Counted from the stretch's first letter, positions 1 through 8,329 are shown. The stretch: 31,744 nt of DNA from Clostridium sp. AM49-4BH (GCF_003478335.1 NZ_QUFB01000035.1:1-31744); one strand, 5' to 3'. Notes: a model not told the origin generated them from the letters alone. Program-made: numbers and translations.

Positions 1-66
1 AAATTAGGATCAGATAAAGAAGAAAAATTATATGATTACATGGGGAAATTGGACTTACAATCTTAG
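1..66 (+). pseudogene. Possible 3' end of an unrecognised gene
   Basis: Frame 1 is open from the window edge to TAG and encodes about 21 residues ending in GKLDLQS. The composition is plausible for a coding tail. A second short open stretch follows in another frame to about 149 (ends QKIIKVW), so a frameshift near 63 is possible. No family is recognised and too little is visible to tell an intact 3' end from a decayed scrap. Confidence 0.25.
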
Positions 67-174
67 AAGGATATGTAAAGTTTCAGGAAAGAGAAATACA
101 TTACAATGATGATATTATAGATAAGCAGAAAATAATAAAAGTATGGTAGTATATCCATGCCGATGTGGAAAAGG

Positions 175-246
175 ATGAATGAGAAAATTATGGAGAAAGT
201 GCTTGATTTTTTGGAGGACAAAAAGCATATTGTGGTTAGGATGTGA
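175..246 (+). pseudogene. Short coding-like scrap (23 codons)
   Basis: An ATG-initiated reading frame of 23 codons reads like real protein (charged helix, LDFLEDKKHIVV core) and ends 15 bases before the next scrap. It has no convincing Shine-Dalgarno and no recognised family. It sits in about 500 bp of AT-rich DNA that carries only broken reading frames, so it is best read as decayed accessory DNA next to the ATPase gene. Confidence 0.2.
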
Positions 247-261
247 CGGAGATATATAAAA

Positions 262-472
262 ATGGCAAGGCCAAGAAGACCGAAAGTGAAAAATCCAAAA
301 ACAAAGAGAGTGGATGTACGCCTGATGGAATATGAGTACGCCAGATAAAAAATATGCCAAGCGTCATAATCAAACATTTGCACAAACATTGCGATTAGAA
401 GCGAGGCAAAGAAAATTGTATTTTAGGGAATATGGTAGCTGGATAAAAAATATTTTTTCGGCTAAAATATAA
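262..472 (+). pseudogene. Frameshifted small basic mobilisation-type (MobC/RHH-like) gene
   Basis: The first frame (262-348) starts MARPRRPKVKNPKTKRVDVR and ends at TAA after EYEYAR. Reading then continues in the +1 frame from 344 as DKKYAKRHNQTFAQTLRLEA and ends at TAA 470-472. Joined, they give about 70 residues: a very basic N-terminus, a short beta-strand-like KRVDVRL segment and a helical segment. This resembles the ribbon-helix-helix accessory proteins (MobC-like) of relaxosomes in Firmicute mobile elements. The likeness is by eye only. The one-base overlap shows the gene is broken unless recoded. No relaxase gene follows within the window. Confidence 0.35.
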
Positions 473-494
473 CCAGAATATAAATTAGCCGAAA
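456..494. promoter_or_regulatory. Perfect 10-bp inverted repeat upstream of the DUF4143 ATPase
   Basis: TTTCGGCTAA (456-465) and TTAGCCGAAA (485-494) are exact reverse complements separated by 19 AT-rich bases, and the right arm ends about 13 bases before the ATPase start codon. The position suits an operator overlapping the promoter or 5' leader. The spacer contains TATA-like hexamers. A protein-binding role is inference; an RNA hairpin is the alternative. Confidence 0.55.
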
Positions 495-507
495 GAGGGT
501 TGAAAAT

Positions 508-1731
508 ATGAATTATATAAAACGAAATTTGGAGAATGTAGTAAGTCAGGTGACAAAGGAATACCCGGTAGTCTTAGTTACGGGACCGAGGCAGGTGGGC
601 AAGACAACAATGCTTCAGAAATTAATGGAAGGAACAGAAAGAGGATACGTAACGCTAGATGATTTGAATGAAAGAAATATTGCAAAAACGGATCCGGAAT
701 TGTTTCTGCAGTTGCATAAGCCACCTGTATTGATTGATGAAGTCCAGTATGCACCGGAATTATTTACTTATATAAAGATGCATGTAGATAAGAATCATGA
801 ACCGGGAGCATTTTGGCTTATTGGTTCTCAAGTATTTAAATTGATGAGAGGGGTGCAAGAGTCCTTGGCAGGAAGGGTGGCTGTTCTATCACTTACATCT
901 TTATCACAGGCGGAAATATCCGGTGGAGAGATGGAACCATTTTCAATTGAAATGGAGGCTTTAAACGAAAGAAAGAAGAAAAGAGAAGAGGCTGATACAA
1001 GAGGGATTTTTGAAAGAATATATAAAGGATCTATGCCGGCAATTGTAAGTGGTGCTAACAGTAATAGCCAGATTTTCTATAGTAGTTATTTGTCCACTTA
1101 TATTGAGAGAGATGTAAAAGAATTGTCAGATGCTATAGATTCGCTTAAGTTTCTTAGATTTATTACTGCAGTAGCTGCAAGATGTGGTCAGATGGTGAAT
1201 GTGGCAGAAATCGCTAGGGATGCAGATATTAATCAGACTCAAGCAAAGAAATGGTTGGCTATTTTAGAAACATTGGGCATAATTTTTTATCTCCACCCGT
1301 ATTCTAATAATTTATTAAAACGTCTTGTAAAAACACCTAAGATATATTTCTATGATACAGGATTAGTGTGTTATTTAACGAAGTGGAGTAGTGCAGAAAC
1401 GTTAGAGAGTGGAGCTATGAATGGTGCAATTCTAGAAAATTATGTAGTAGCTGAGATCATGAAAACCTACTTGAATTGTGGAAAAGAACCATACTTGTAT
1501 TATTATCGAGATAAGGATGCCAAAGAGATTGATATAGTTCTTGAGCATGATGGCGTTTTAAATCCAATTGAGATTAAGAAAACTTCAAATCCGGGTACTG
1601 AGCTGGTAAAGGTGTTTGATTTGTTAGATAAGTCATCTACAACTCGTGCGAAAGGAGCTGTTATTTGTATGAAACCAGGACTCAGTGCAATTGACAGAGA
1701 GAATTATATTGTACCGATTTGGATGATTTAG
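508..1731 (+). CDS. AAA ATPase with C-terminal DUF4143 domain
   Basis: This 407-residue protein carries a Walker A motif GPRQVGKTT at residues 26-34 and a Walker B LIDE at 75-78. The segment SLAGRVAVLSLTSLSQAE is typical of the AAA_14 ATPases. The C-terminal half has the DUF4143 arrangement, with YYYRDKDAKEIDIV near residue 330 followed by an IEIKKT strand, resembling a degenerate PD-(D/E)xK nuclease core. Length matches the family (about 380-450). The start ATG at 508 follows GAGGGTTG. These ATPases are abundant, often patchily distributed and of unknown physiological role. Here the gene stands alone beside mobile-element debris and behind a perfect inverted repeat, consistent with an autonomous accessory gene that may regulate itself. 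Confidence 0.9.
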   Translation: MNYIKRNLENVVSQVTKEYPVVLVTGPRQVGKTTMLQKLMEGTERGYVTLDDLNERNIAKTDPELFLQLHKPPVLIDEVQYAPELFTYIKMHVDKNHEPGAFWLIGSQVFKLMRGVQESLAGRVAVLSLTSLSQAEISGGEMEPFSIEMEALNERKKKREEADTRGIFERIYKGSMPAIVSGANSNSQIFYSSYLSTYIERDVKELSDAIDSLKFLRFITAVAARCGQMVNVAEIARDADINQTQAKKWLAILETLGIIFYLHPYSNNLLKRLVKTPKIYFYDTGLVCYLTKWSSAETLESGAMNGAILENYVVAEIMKTYLNCGKEPYLYYYRDKDAKEIDIVLEHDGVLNPIEIKKTSNPGTELVKVFDLLDKSSTTRAKGAVICMKPGLSAIDRENYIVPIWMI

Positions 1732-1814
1732 GATTAGCATTTAAAATATTAGCAATGGGGAAAACTACTTTGGGCATTTCAGCACTCGCCGTATGCAGAG
1801 CCTCTTTTATTGGT

Positions 1815-2672
1815 TCATTTTAAAAGTTTTCGATATTCAGATGGTGAACAGCCTTTTTGTTTATGAAACAGTCGGCTAAAATAAAGTGGGTTATCATAAC
1901 CGACAATGCGTGCAATTTCATTTACGGCGTAATTTGTGGTTTCTAATAACATCTGAGCATTAGTGATTCGGATGGAGGTGATGAACTGCATAGGTGTTGT
2001 ACCGGTAAATTTTTTGAAATTCCGAATAAACCAACTGACACTCATTCCTCTGGAAACAGCATATTCCTCGATGTTGATATCACGGTTATAGTTTTCGTTA
2101 AAATAGGACGCTGCAGTGTCCATTTCATGATCGAGGTATTCGTTTTTTAGTACATATTTACGAGTAAGCTCCCGGTGAAAAATGATCAGTAAATGGCGTA
2201 GCAGTAGTGTCAGCATTTCTTCGTAATCATCCTGACATCTTTGCAATTCTAAAATAATGCGTTTAAAAATACGTTCGTATTCCAGAGATGTTCCAACATG
2301 GAAGATACGCTGGTCATTCGAGAAACCATAATTTCTTAAAATGTTCTTTACATCACTTCCGGTAAAATGCACCCAGTAAACTTCTGTTTTATCAATGCCA
2401 TAGTATTCATATTTCTGGAATTCCTTGGGGCGGTAAAGTACTATGTTTCCTGCTGTAACGACAGTATCGTCATCTGCGTTGTCAAAATGAAAATGAGCTC
2501 GTCCGGCTGCTATATAGATGATTTGAAAGTCAAGTCTTCCTTTGGGACGATAAGTTGGAAGCTTTGGGTGTGAGGATAGGCGATAGGTGCCACAGCTTCC
2601 TACGATAAGTGGTCGGCTTTTGTCTTTGAAGTCGATAAGGGAGTGGTTGTGATAACCGGAATTTATATACAT
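1815..2672 (-). CDS. AraC-family regulator of the lac locus
   Basis: This is a 285-residue AraC/XylS-type regulator. Residues about 20-110 form a cupin-like sugar-binding domain (QIIYIAAGRAHFHF, then a PKEFQKYEYYG strand pair). Residues about 180-285 form the paired helix-turn-helix DNA-binding domain, with the signature RIVGYDNPLYFSRLFHKQKG and a P-S-E-Y-R ending. The start ATG is preceded by AGGAGG on the minus strand. It is transcribed away from lacZ across a 368-bp gap, the classic layout for a regulator controlling an adjacent sugar operon. Control of lacZ and the symporter is inferred from position. The inducer (lactose, galactose or a galactoside) cannot be read from the sequence. Confidence 0.9.
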   Translation of the reverse strand: MYINSGYHNHSLIDFKDKSRPLIVGSCGTYRLSSHPKLPTYRPKGRLDFQIIYIAAGRAHFHFDNADDDTVVTAGNIVLYRPKEFQKYEYYGIDKTEVYWVHFTGSDVKNILRNYGFSNDQRIFHVGTSLEYERIFKRIILELQRCQDDYEEMLTLLLRHLLIIFHRELTRKYVLKNEYLDHEMDTAASYFNENYNRDINIEEYAVSRGMSVSWFIRNFKKFTGTTPMQFITSIRITNAQMLLETTNYAVNEIARIVGYDNPLYFSRLFHKQKGCSPSEYRKLLK

Positions 2673-2702
2673 TTTGAGTCCTCCTTTGGAAAGTGAAATG
2701 TC

Positions 2703-2874
2703 TGACTGTTAGCAGTCAATGGTGAACCGGAAACTATACATAAAGTGAATGTCACCTCAAAACCTACGGTTTTTCGGTGAGAGCTGCGCTCATATAGTTT
2801 TGGCCGTATACCAATATTTGACTGCAAGCAGTCAATATTGGTATACAACTAAAACTGCATTCACTTTAGTGTAT
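2703..2874. repeat. Hairpin-rich element with imperfect terminal inverted repeats (possible MITE or structured regulatory element)
   Basis: The segment 2735-2751 (TATACATAAAGTGAATG) is matched in inverted orientation by 2858-2874 (CATTCACTTTAGTGTAT), differing at a few outer bases. Inside lie a strong stem-loop with 19-bp arms (2806-2825 and 2828-2846, AA loop, one unpaired T) and a small AAAACC/GGTTTT hairpin near 2757-2771. TGACTG/CAGTCA (2703-2708 and 2713-2718) repeats the apex sequence of the large hairpin just outside. The nested layout looks like a small non-autonomous mobile or intergenic repeat in the regulator-lacZ gap. No gene is seen in it. The function is unknown. Confidence 0.5.
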
Positions 2875-2909
2875 CATTTTGTGCATGTTTTGTCCATTTC
2901 TGTTTATAG

Positions 2910-2930
2910 ACATTTTCTTTGTAAAAATGT
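2910..2930. promoter_or_regulatory. Inverted repeat in the lacZ upstream region
   Basis: ACATTTT (2910-2916) and AAAAATGT (2923-2930) form a short dyad about 110 bases before the lacZ start, between the hairpin-rich element and the gene. It could be an AraC half-site pair or an RNA hairpin. No clear -35/-10 pair is visible nearby, so the promoter itself is not assigned. Confidence 0.25.
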
Positions 2931-3040
2931 ATGATGATTTCAAGGTAATACAGGGACGGAAGACAATGAGACACAGAAGGTATTTTATTGATTACCTAAT
3001 GCGGTGAACAAAAAAATATATATTAAAGGAGGATTACACA

Positions 3041-6000
3041 ATGCTCGTACCACGCTTTTATGAAGATTTGAATGTTATGCACGACAAGACAATGCCAGCG
3101 AGGACATATTACATTCCGGCATCAGTTCGTATGAATGATCTAGTGGAGCATCGGGAAAGATCGGATCGTTTTCAGCTGTTAAACGGAGAGTGGAAGTTTC
3201 AGTATTATAACAGCATTTATGACGTAACGGAATCATTTTATGAGAAAGGCTATGATGTTTCCGGGTTTGATCAGGTAACTGTTCCGGGTGTATGGCAGAT
3301 GGATGGTTATGACACGCATCAGTACACGAATATTCGTTACCCGTTTCCATTCGATCCACCATATGTGCCACAGGATATTCCATGTGGAGCATATGTTCAT
3401 AACTTTGAATATTACAGAGAAAAAAAGGCATCAAAAGCATTTCTGAATTTTGAAGGTGTCGATAGCTGTTTTTATGTATGGGTAAATGGTGCTTATGCCG
3501 GATACAGTCAGGTGCCTCACGCTACCAGTGAATTTGATGTAACAGACCTGTTGAATGAAGGGAAAAATACATTAGCGGTTCTGGTGCTCAAATGGTGTGA
3601 TGGATCGTATTTGGAGGATCAGGATAAGTTTCGGATGAGTGGCATTTTCAGAGATGTTTATTTGCTGAAAAGACCAGAAAAGACAATCAGAGATTATTAC
3701 ATTACGACAGATGTAGAAAAAGACAGCGTTGTTGTGAAATTGGATATGCATTTTGCAGAACCAGTGGAAACGAAAGTTACTATAGAAGATAAATATGGAG
3801 CAGTCGTAGCAAGAGGGGAAACAGCAGAGAATGGTGTGTTAGAACTGACCGTGTTAAATCCGGTTTTATGGAATGCGGAGAATCCTTATTTGTATCAGGT
3901 TATTTTGACAATGCCGGATGAAGTGATCGTTGATCGGATTGGTTTCCGTACGATTGAAATTAAGGACAAGGTTGTTTATTTTAACGGAGAAAAGATTAAA
4001 TTCCGTGGAGTCAACCGCCATGATTCTGATCCGGAGACAGGATTTGTGATCGATATCCAGCAGATCAAAAAGGATTTAATGTTGATGAAGCAGCATAACT
4101 TTAACGCTATTCGTTCCAGTCATTATCCAAATGCACCATATTTTTATCAGATGTGCGATGAATATGGATTTATGGTGATTGACGAGGCGGATATTGAGGC
4201 ACATGGACCATTTATGCTGTACCGAAAGGAGGATACAGACCAGAACCGTTTTCACCGTTGGAATGAAAAGATTGCAGATGATCCGGCATGGGAAAAGGCA
4301 ATTGTGGACCGTGTCCAGCTTATGGTACAGAGAGACAAAAACCGTCCAAGCATTGTAATGTGGTCTATGGGAAATGAAAGTGCGTATGGATGTAATTTTG
4401 AAAAGGCGCTTGCATGGACAAAGAAGTTTGATCCGGCCAGGATCACGCAGTACGAAAGTGCAAGATACCGTAATTATGATATTACCTATGATTATGACAA
4501 TTTGGATCTTTACAGCCGGATGTATCCGTCACTGCAGGAGATAGAGGATTATCTGAAAAATGACGGAAGCAAACCGTTTCTGCTGGTAGAATACTGCCAT
4601 AGTATGGGAAACGGACCGGGAGATTTTGAAGATTATTTTCAGATGATTCATAAGGATGACCGGATGTGTGGCGGGTTTGTCTGGGAGTGGTGTGATCATG
4701 CAATCGCACATGGAACGGCAGAAAATGGAAAGACCAGATATTATTATGGAGGGGATCATGGAGAAACCATTCATGATGGCAATTTCTGTATGGACGGGCT
4801 GGTCTATCCGGATCGTACACCGCATACGGGACTGCTGGAATATAAAAATGTCTATCGTCCGGTGAGAATCGTGTCTTATGACCAAGAAAACGGACAGATG
4901 GTTCTTCACAATTATATGGATTTTGATGATTTGAAGGATTATGTGGATATTTTCTATGAAATGACACAGGATGGCTTGACTGTGGAAAAAGGAAAACTGG
5001 CAAATGTTGTTGCATCACCCCATAGCGATGCGGAAGTGGAGTTGAAGCTGCAGGTTCCAAATACCGGTAAGATTTATCTGAAGCTTATTTACCGGTTGAA
5101 AAAGGAAATGCCGTTGCTTGAACAGGGGTATGAATTAGGTTTTGATGAAATGAAGCTTGCAAATGAGGATGATAGAAACAGACAGGCTGTAAAGTGGCTG
5201 GAGCAGAAAAAAGGAATCGGAACCATTGCTGTTAAGGAAAACGATAAGCAGATCGTATTACAGGCAAAGAATTTTACTTATGTTTTAGATAAGCGTACCG
5301 GATTGTTTGAGAACATGCAGTTTGCCGGAAGAAGTTATATTAACCATCCAATGGAATTAAATATTTGGCGGGCTCCGACGGATAACGATATGTATATAAA
5401 ACTGGAATGGAAAAAGGCACATTATGATGCTGCCTATACCAGAGCATACCGTATAGAGGTGCTTCAGAACAAGCACGGTGTGCTGATCATGGAGCATCTG
5501 GCAGTGGTAGCTGATACCGTACAAAAGATTTTGGATGTGGAAATGACATGGAAGATCAATGAAGACGGGAAAATAGAGGCGGTTATAGAGGCAGTAAAAG
5601 ATAAAGAATTCCCGGATCTGCCAAGGTTTGGAATTCGGATGTTTTTGAATAAGAAAATGGATGAGATTACTTATTTTGGAATGGGACCACAGGAAAGCTA
5701 CCGGGATAAACACCAGGCTTCCTGTCATGGATTGTTCCGTTCGAAGGTGGCTCAGATGCATGAAGATTATATTCGTCCACAGGAGAATGGAAGCCATTAT
5801 GACTGTGATTATGTAGAGCTTACAAATGGTCAATGTGGAATTGCAGCAGTTTCAAAGAATCCATTTTCGTTTAACGCTTCTGTTTATACACAGGAGGAGT
5901 TGGAACGGGTATCACACAATTATGAATTGAAAGAATCGGATAGCACCGTATTCTGTATGGATTATGCAATGAATGGAATTGGTTCAAATAGCTGCGGACC

Positions 6001-6079
6001 GGATGTCATGGATAAATATCGGTTCGATGAGGAAGCATTTCAGTTTCAGTTTGAATTAATTCCGTTTGTAAAAGGATAA
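3041..6079 (+). CDS. lacZ: Beta-galactosidase, GH2 family (LacZ type)
   Basis: The 1012-residue protein has the full five-domain LacZ layout: jelly-roll sugar-binding domain (about 40-215, with FNFEG-like and VWVNG strands), immunoglobulin-like domain, TIM barrel from about 320 (GVNRHDSDPETGF), a further beta domain and the C-terminal Bgal_small domain. The acid/base glutamate is E446 in MGNESAYG, and the nucleophile is E517 in LLVEYCHSMGNG. Length is close to E. coli LacZ (1024). There is no signal peptide, so the enzyme is cytosolic and hydrolyses lactose or other beta-galactosides taken up by the symporter downstream. The start ATG follows AAAGGAGG with good spacing. AraC control is inferred from the divergent regulator. 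Confidence 0.95.
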   Translation: MLVPRFYEDLNVMHDKTMPARTYYIPASVRMNDLVEHRERSDRFQLLNGEWKFQYYNSIYDVTESFYEKGYDVSGFDQVTVPGVWQMDGYDTHQYTNIRYPFPFDPPYVPQDIPCGAYVHNFEYYREKKASKAFLNFEGVDSCFYVWVNGAYAGYSQVPHATSEFDVTDLLNEGKNTLAVLVLKWCDGSYLEDQDKFRMSGIFRDVYLLKRPEKTIRDYYITTDVEKDSVVVKLDMHFAEPVETKVTIEDKYGAVVARGETAENGVLELTVLNPVLWNAENPYLYQVILTMPDEVIVDRIGFRTIEIKDKVVYFNGEKIKFRGVNRHDSDPETGFVIDIQQIKKDLMLMKQHNFNAIRSSHYPNAPYFYQMCDEYGFMVIDEADIEAHGPFMLYRKEDTDQNRFHRWNEKIADDPAWEKAIVDRVQLMVQRDKNRPSIVMWSMGNESAYGCNFEKALAWTKKFDPARITQYESARYRNYDITYDYDNLDLYSRMYPSLQEIEDYLKNDGSKPFLLVEYCHSMGNGPGDFEDYFQMIHKDDRMCGGFVWEWCDHAIAHGTAENGKTRYYYGGDHGETIHDGNFCMDGLVYPDRTPHTGLLEYKNVYRPVRIVSYDQENGQMVLHNYMDFDDLKDYVDIFYEMTQDGLTVEKGKLANVVASPHSDAEVELKLQVPNTGKIYLKLIYRLKKEMPLLEQGYELGFDEMKLANEDDRNRQAVKWLEQKKGIGTIAVKENDKQIVLQAKNFTYVLDKRTGLFENMQFAGRSYINHPMELNIWRAPTDNDMYIKLEWKKAHYDAAYTRAYRIEVLQNKHGVLIMEHLAVVADTVQKILDVEMTWKINEDGKIEAVIEAVKDKEFPDLPRFGIRMFLNKKMDEITYFGMGPQESYRDKHQASCHGLFRSKVAQMHEDYIRPQENGSHYDCDYVELTNGQCGIAAVSKNPFSFNASVYTQEELERVSHNYELKESDSTVFCMDYAMNGIGSNSCGPDVMDKYRFDEEAFQFQFELIPFVKG

Positions 6080-6106
6080 TACAAGACACTTGATAACCAA
6101 AGCAAA

Positions 6107-6158
6107 TTTCCAGAGAAGATGAAGATTTTGTCCGGACAGTCAAAATTTTCTCTGGAAA
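6107..6158 (+). promoter_or_regulatory. Long intercistronic stem-loop between lacZ and the symporter gene
   Basis: TTTCCAGAGAA (6107-6117) pairs exactly with TTCTCTGGAAA (6148-6158). Nested inside are ATTTTG/CAAAAT (about 6125-6130 and 6141-6146) around TCCGGA. No T tract follows, so it is not a standard terminator. Its place in a 160-bp gap between cotranscribed genes suggests an mRNA stabiliser or processing site that sets the lacZ-to-transporter ratio. That role is inference. Confidence 0.5.
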
Positions 6159-6239
6159 ATTGACAACAAACAATTAGAAAAGACAAAAACGATAGACTAC
6201 TGGGGTTTCTAAATAACAAATAGTGAAGGAGCGATTCTT

Positions 6240-7604
6240 ATGGAGGAAAAGAAATACTTAAAATGGTACAACAAGATAGGATACGGATCTGGCGATATTG
6301 CGGGAAATGTAGTGTATGCATTTTTGACATCATTTGTGATGGTATATCTGACAGATACGATAGGATTGGCATCCGGTATAGTGGGAACACTGATTGCCGT
6401 TTCCAAATTATTCGACGGATTTACAGACATCTTTTTTGGATCAATGATTGATAAGACGCATAGTAAGATGGGAAAGGCAAGACCATGGATGCTGTATGGT
6501 TACGTTGGTTGTGCAATTACATTGGTAGCCTGTTTTGCAGTTCCAACAAGTCTTGGCAGGACGGCACAGTATGCGTGGTTCTTTATTGCGTATACGCTGT
6601 TGAATGGAGTGTTTTATACGGCAAACAACATTGCTTATTCTGCTCTGACATCACTTGTTACCAAGAACAGTAAAGAGCGTGTGCAGATGGGTTCTTACCG
6701 TTTCATTTTTGCTTTTTCAACCAGTCTTCTGATTCAAGCAGTTACTGTTGGATTTGTTGCAAAATGTGGTGGAGATGCAGCCGCATGGCGTATGGTTGCA
6801 ATTATTTATGCAGTGATCGGATTAGTTGTGAATACTATTTCCGCATTATCTGTTAAAGAACTTCCGGAAGAGGAATTAAATGAAGGAGGCACAACAGGTG
6901 AAGAGGAAAAATATGGGCTGGTTCAGGCATTCAAGCTGCTGGTAAAGAATAAATTTTATCTGATGATCTGTGGTACTTATATTTTACAGCAGTTATACAG
7001 TGCAATGATCGGTGCCGGTATTTATTATATGACCTGGGTTTTGAAAAACAAAAATCTGTTTGGACAATTTGCCTGGGCGGTAAACATTCCTCTTATCATT
7101 GCATTAATCTTTACACCAACACTGGTTGGAAAGTGGAATGGTATGTATAAGCTGAACTTGAGAGGTTACATCCTTGCTGTGATTGGCAGAGCTCTTGTTG
7201 TTGTTGCCGGATATATGGGAAGTATTCCTTTGATGATGGCATTTACAGCATTAGCAGCATTAGGACAGGGACCTTGGCAGGGAGACATGAATGCAGTGAT
7301 CGCATCTTGTTCCGAGTATACATATCTGACACAGGGAAAGCGTGTGGATGGTACGATGTATTCCTGTACTTCACTTGGCGTTAAGATTGGCGGAGGTATT
7401 GGAACGGCGGTCGTAGGATGGCTCTTAGAACTTAGTGGTTATGTGGGAACACATGCTGTTCAGCCACAGTCTGCGTTGAATATGATGCAGTTTATGTATC
7501 TTTGGCTGCCACTGATCTTTGATGTACTTATTATGTTTATCCTTTCCAGAATGAATGTGGAGGAGACAAATGCAAAGATCAAAAAGAAAAGGGAATTACA
7601 GTAG
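6240..7604 (+). CDS. GPH-family sugar:cation symporter (MelB/LacS-like, without EIIA domain)
   Basis: This is a 454-residue integral membrane protein with about 12 hydrophobic segments. The N-terminus KIGYGSGDIAGNVVYAF and the segment SKLFDGFTDIFFGSMIDKTH, followed by KMGKARPWMLYG, are diagnostic of glycoside-pentoside-hexuronide:cation symporters; the D in FDGFTD and the basic KxGKxRPW loop are family hallmarks. A charged loop (EELNEGGTTGEEEK) separates the two six-helix halves. There is no C-terminal phosphotransferase IIA domain as found in LacS. The start ATG follows GAAGGAG. It lies 160 bp after lacZ, so uptake of a beta-galactoside is the natural inference. Substrate and coupling ion are not readable. 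Confidence 0.9.
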   Translation: MEEKKYLKWYNKIGYGSGDIAGNVVYAFLTSFVMVYLTDTIGLASGIVGTLIAVSKLFDGFTDIFFGSMIDKTHSKMGKARPWMLYGYVGCAITLVACFAVPTSLGRTAQYAWFFIAYTLLNGVFYTANNIAYSALTSLVTKNSKERVQMGSYRFIFAFSTSLLIQAVTVGFVAKCGGDAAAWRMVAIIYAVIGLVVNTISALSVKELPEEELNEGGTTGEEEKYGLVQAFKLLVKNKFYLMICGTYILQQLYSAMIGAGIYYMTWVLKNKNLFGQFAWAVNIPLIIALIFTPTLVGKWNGMYKLNLRGYILAVIGRALVVVAGYMGSIPLMMAFTALAALGQGPWQGDMNAVIASCSEYTYLTQGKRVDGTMYSCTSLGVKIGGGIGTAVVGWLLELSGYVGTHAVQPQSALNMMQFMYLWLPLIFDVLIMFILSRMNVEETNAKIKKKRELQ

Positions 7605-7642
7605 AAACCGCTCAGCGGTAATGAGCAGAAATTGGTAACAGG

Positions 7643-7687
7643 AAAGCATTGTCTTAATTGAATAAACAATTATAGGCAATGCTTTTT
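7643..7687 (+). terminator. Probable Rho-independent terminator after the symporter gene
   Basis: AAAGCATTG (7643-7651) pairs with CAATGCTTT (7677-7685), with an inner AATTG/CAATT stem and a run of five T at 7683-7687. It lies about 40 bp after the symporter stop and would end the lacZ-symporter transcript. The structure overlaps the first codons of the galE remnant, so that remnant has no free upstream region. Confidence 0.65.
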
Positions 7688-8056
7688 GTTACGAAAGGAA
7701 AAGAAAAGGATGGTACTTGTGTCAGAGACTATATTCATGTAAATGATCTTGCACAGGCTCATATTCTTGCAATGAAGTATCTTTGTGATGGAAATGACAG
7801 CAATATATTCAATCTTGGAAATGGAGTCGGTTTTACGGTAAAAGAGGTTGTGGAAACTGCGAGAAAAGTGACAGGACATCCAATTTCGGCGAAGGAAGAA
7901 CCACGTCGAGCAGGAGATCCATCTATGTTGATCGCTTCCAGTGCAAAAGCAAGGGAAGTGTTAGGATGGAATCCGCAATATGCAGATTTGGAAACAATTA
8001 TCGGTACGGCATGGAAATGGCATAAAAGTCATCCAAATGGATATCAGAATGTGTGA
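7679..8056 (+). pseudogene. galE: 3' remnant of UDP-glucose 4-epimerase (galE)
   Basis: From about 7706 the frame encodes [19 protein letters not shown] and then [23 protein letters not shown] and LGWNP, ending [11 protein letters not shown]. This is the C-terminal third of GalE, including the UDP-sugar-binding RDYIHV and RAGDP regions. The N-terminal Rossmann fold with the NAD-binding GxxGxxG and the catalytic Ser/Tyr-xxx-Lys are absent: only about 117 of some 330 residues remain. The nominal ATG at 7679 lies inside the terminator hairpin and has no ribosome binding site. The gene was cut by a rearrangement that placed the symporter 3' end directly upstream. A full galE once adjoining this galactoside locus would make metabolic sense. 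Confidence 0.85.
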
Positions 8057-8116
8057 GGGGGGGAAGTGGTCTGCTTTTTCGGTATTCAGTTTTCACAAAT
8101 AGTCCTTTTAGCCAGA

Positions 8117-8194
8117 TTATGCATGATATACATGCTCAAAATATCCTTCATAGAAAGCTAAAAGGTTGTTCATATAATTTTTGAATTTGCTCAT
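8117..8194 (-). CDS. Possible small protein of 25 residues
   Basis: On the minus strand GGAAAGGAGG lies a few bases before an ATG that opens a 25-codon frame, MSKFKNYMNNLLAFYEGYFE then HVYHA, ending TAA. The Shine-Dalgarno is as strong as any in the window and the peptide is amphipathic with aromatic residues. No family is recognised. It could be a genuine small protein or the 5' end of a gene lost in the same rearrangement that cut galE. Confidence 0.4.
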   Translation of the reverse strand: MSKFKNYMNNLLAFYEGYFEHVYHA

Positions 8195-8329
8195 TTTGCA
8201 TTCCTCCTTTCCTTGTTTGCAAGTTCATTATAGGACAGGCTGGATAAGAATGCTTGCCAAATTAAAAGAAAATGTAGACAAATGTTGCAGAGGAAATCAA
8301 CAATTAAGTAATAAAGGGGAGATGTATCA

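Noticed and set aside
63..389. 108-codon minus-strand frame in the left AT-rich region, with Phe/Ile/Tyr-rich translation resembling a membrane protein
   Set aside because: Hydrophobic look is an AT-rich artefact; plus-strand scraps (MARPRRPK...) read better as protein and no Shine-Dalgarno precedes the minus frame.
4482..5060. 192-codon minus-strand frame inside lacZ
   Set aside because: Antisense shadow, His/Pro-rich, no ribosome binding site; lacZ is unambiguous.
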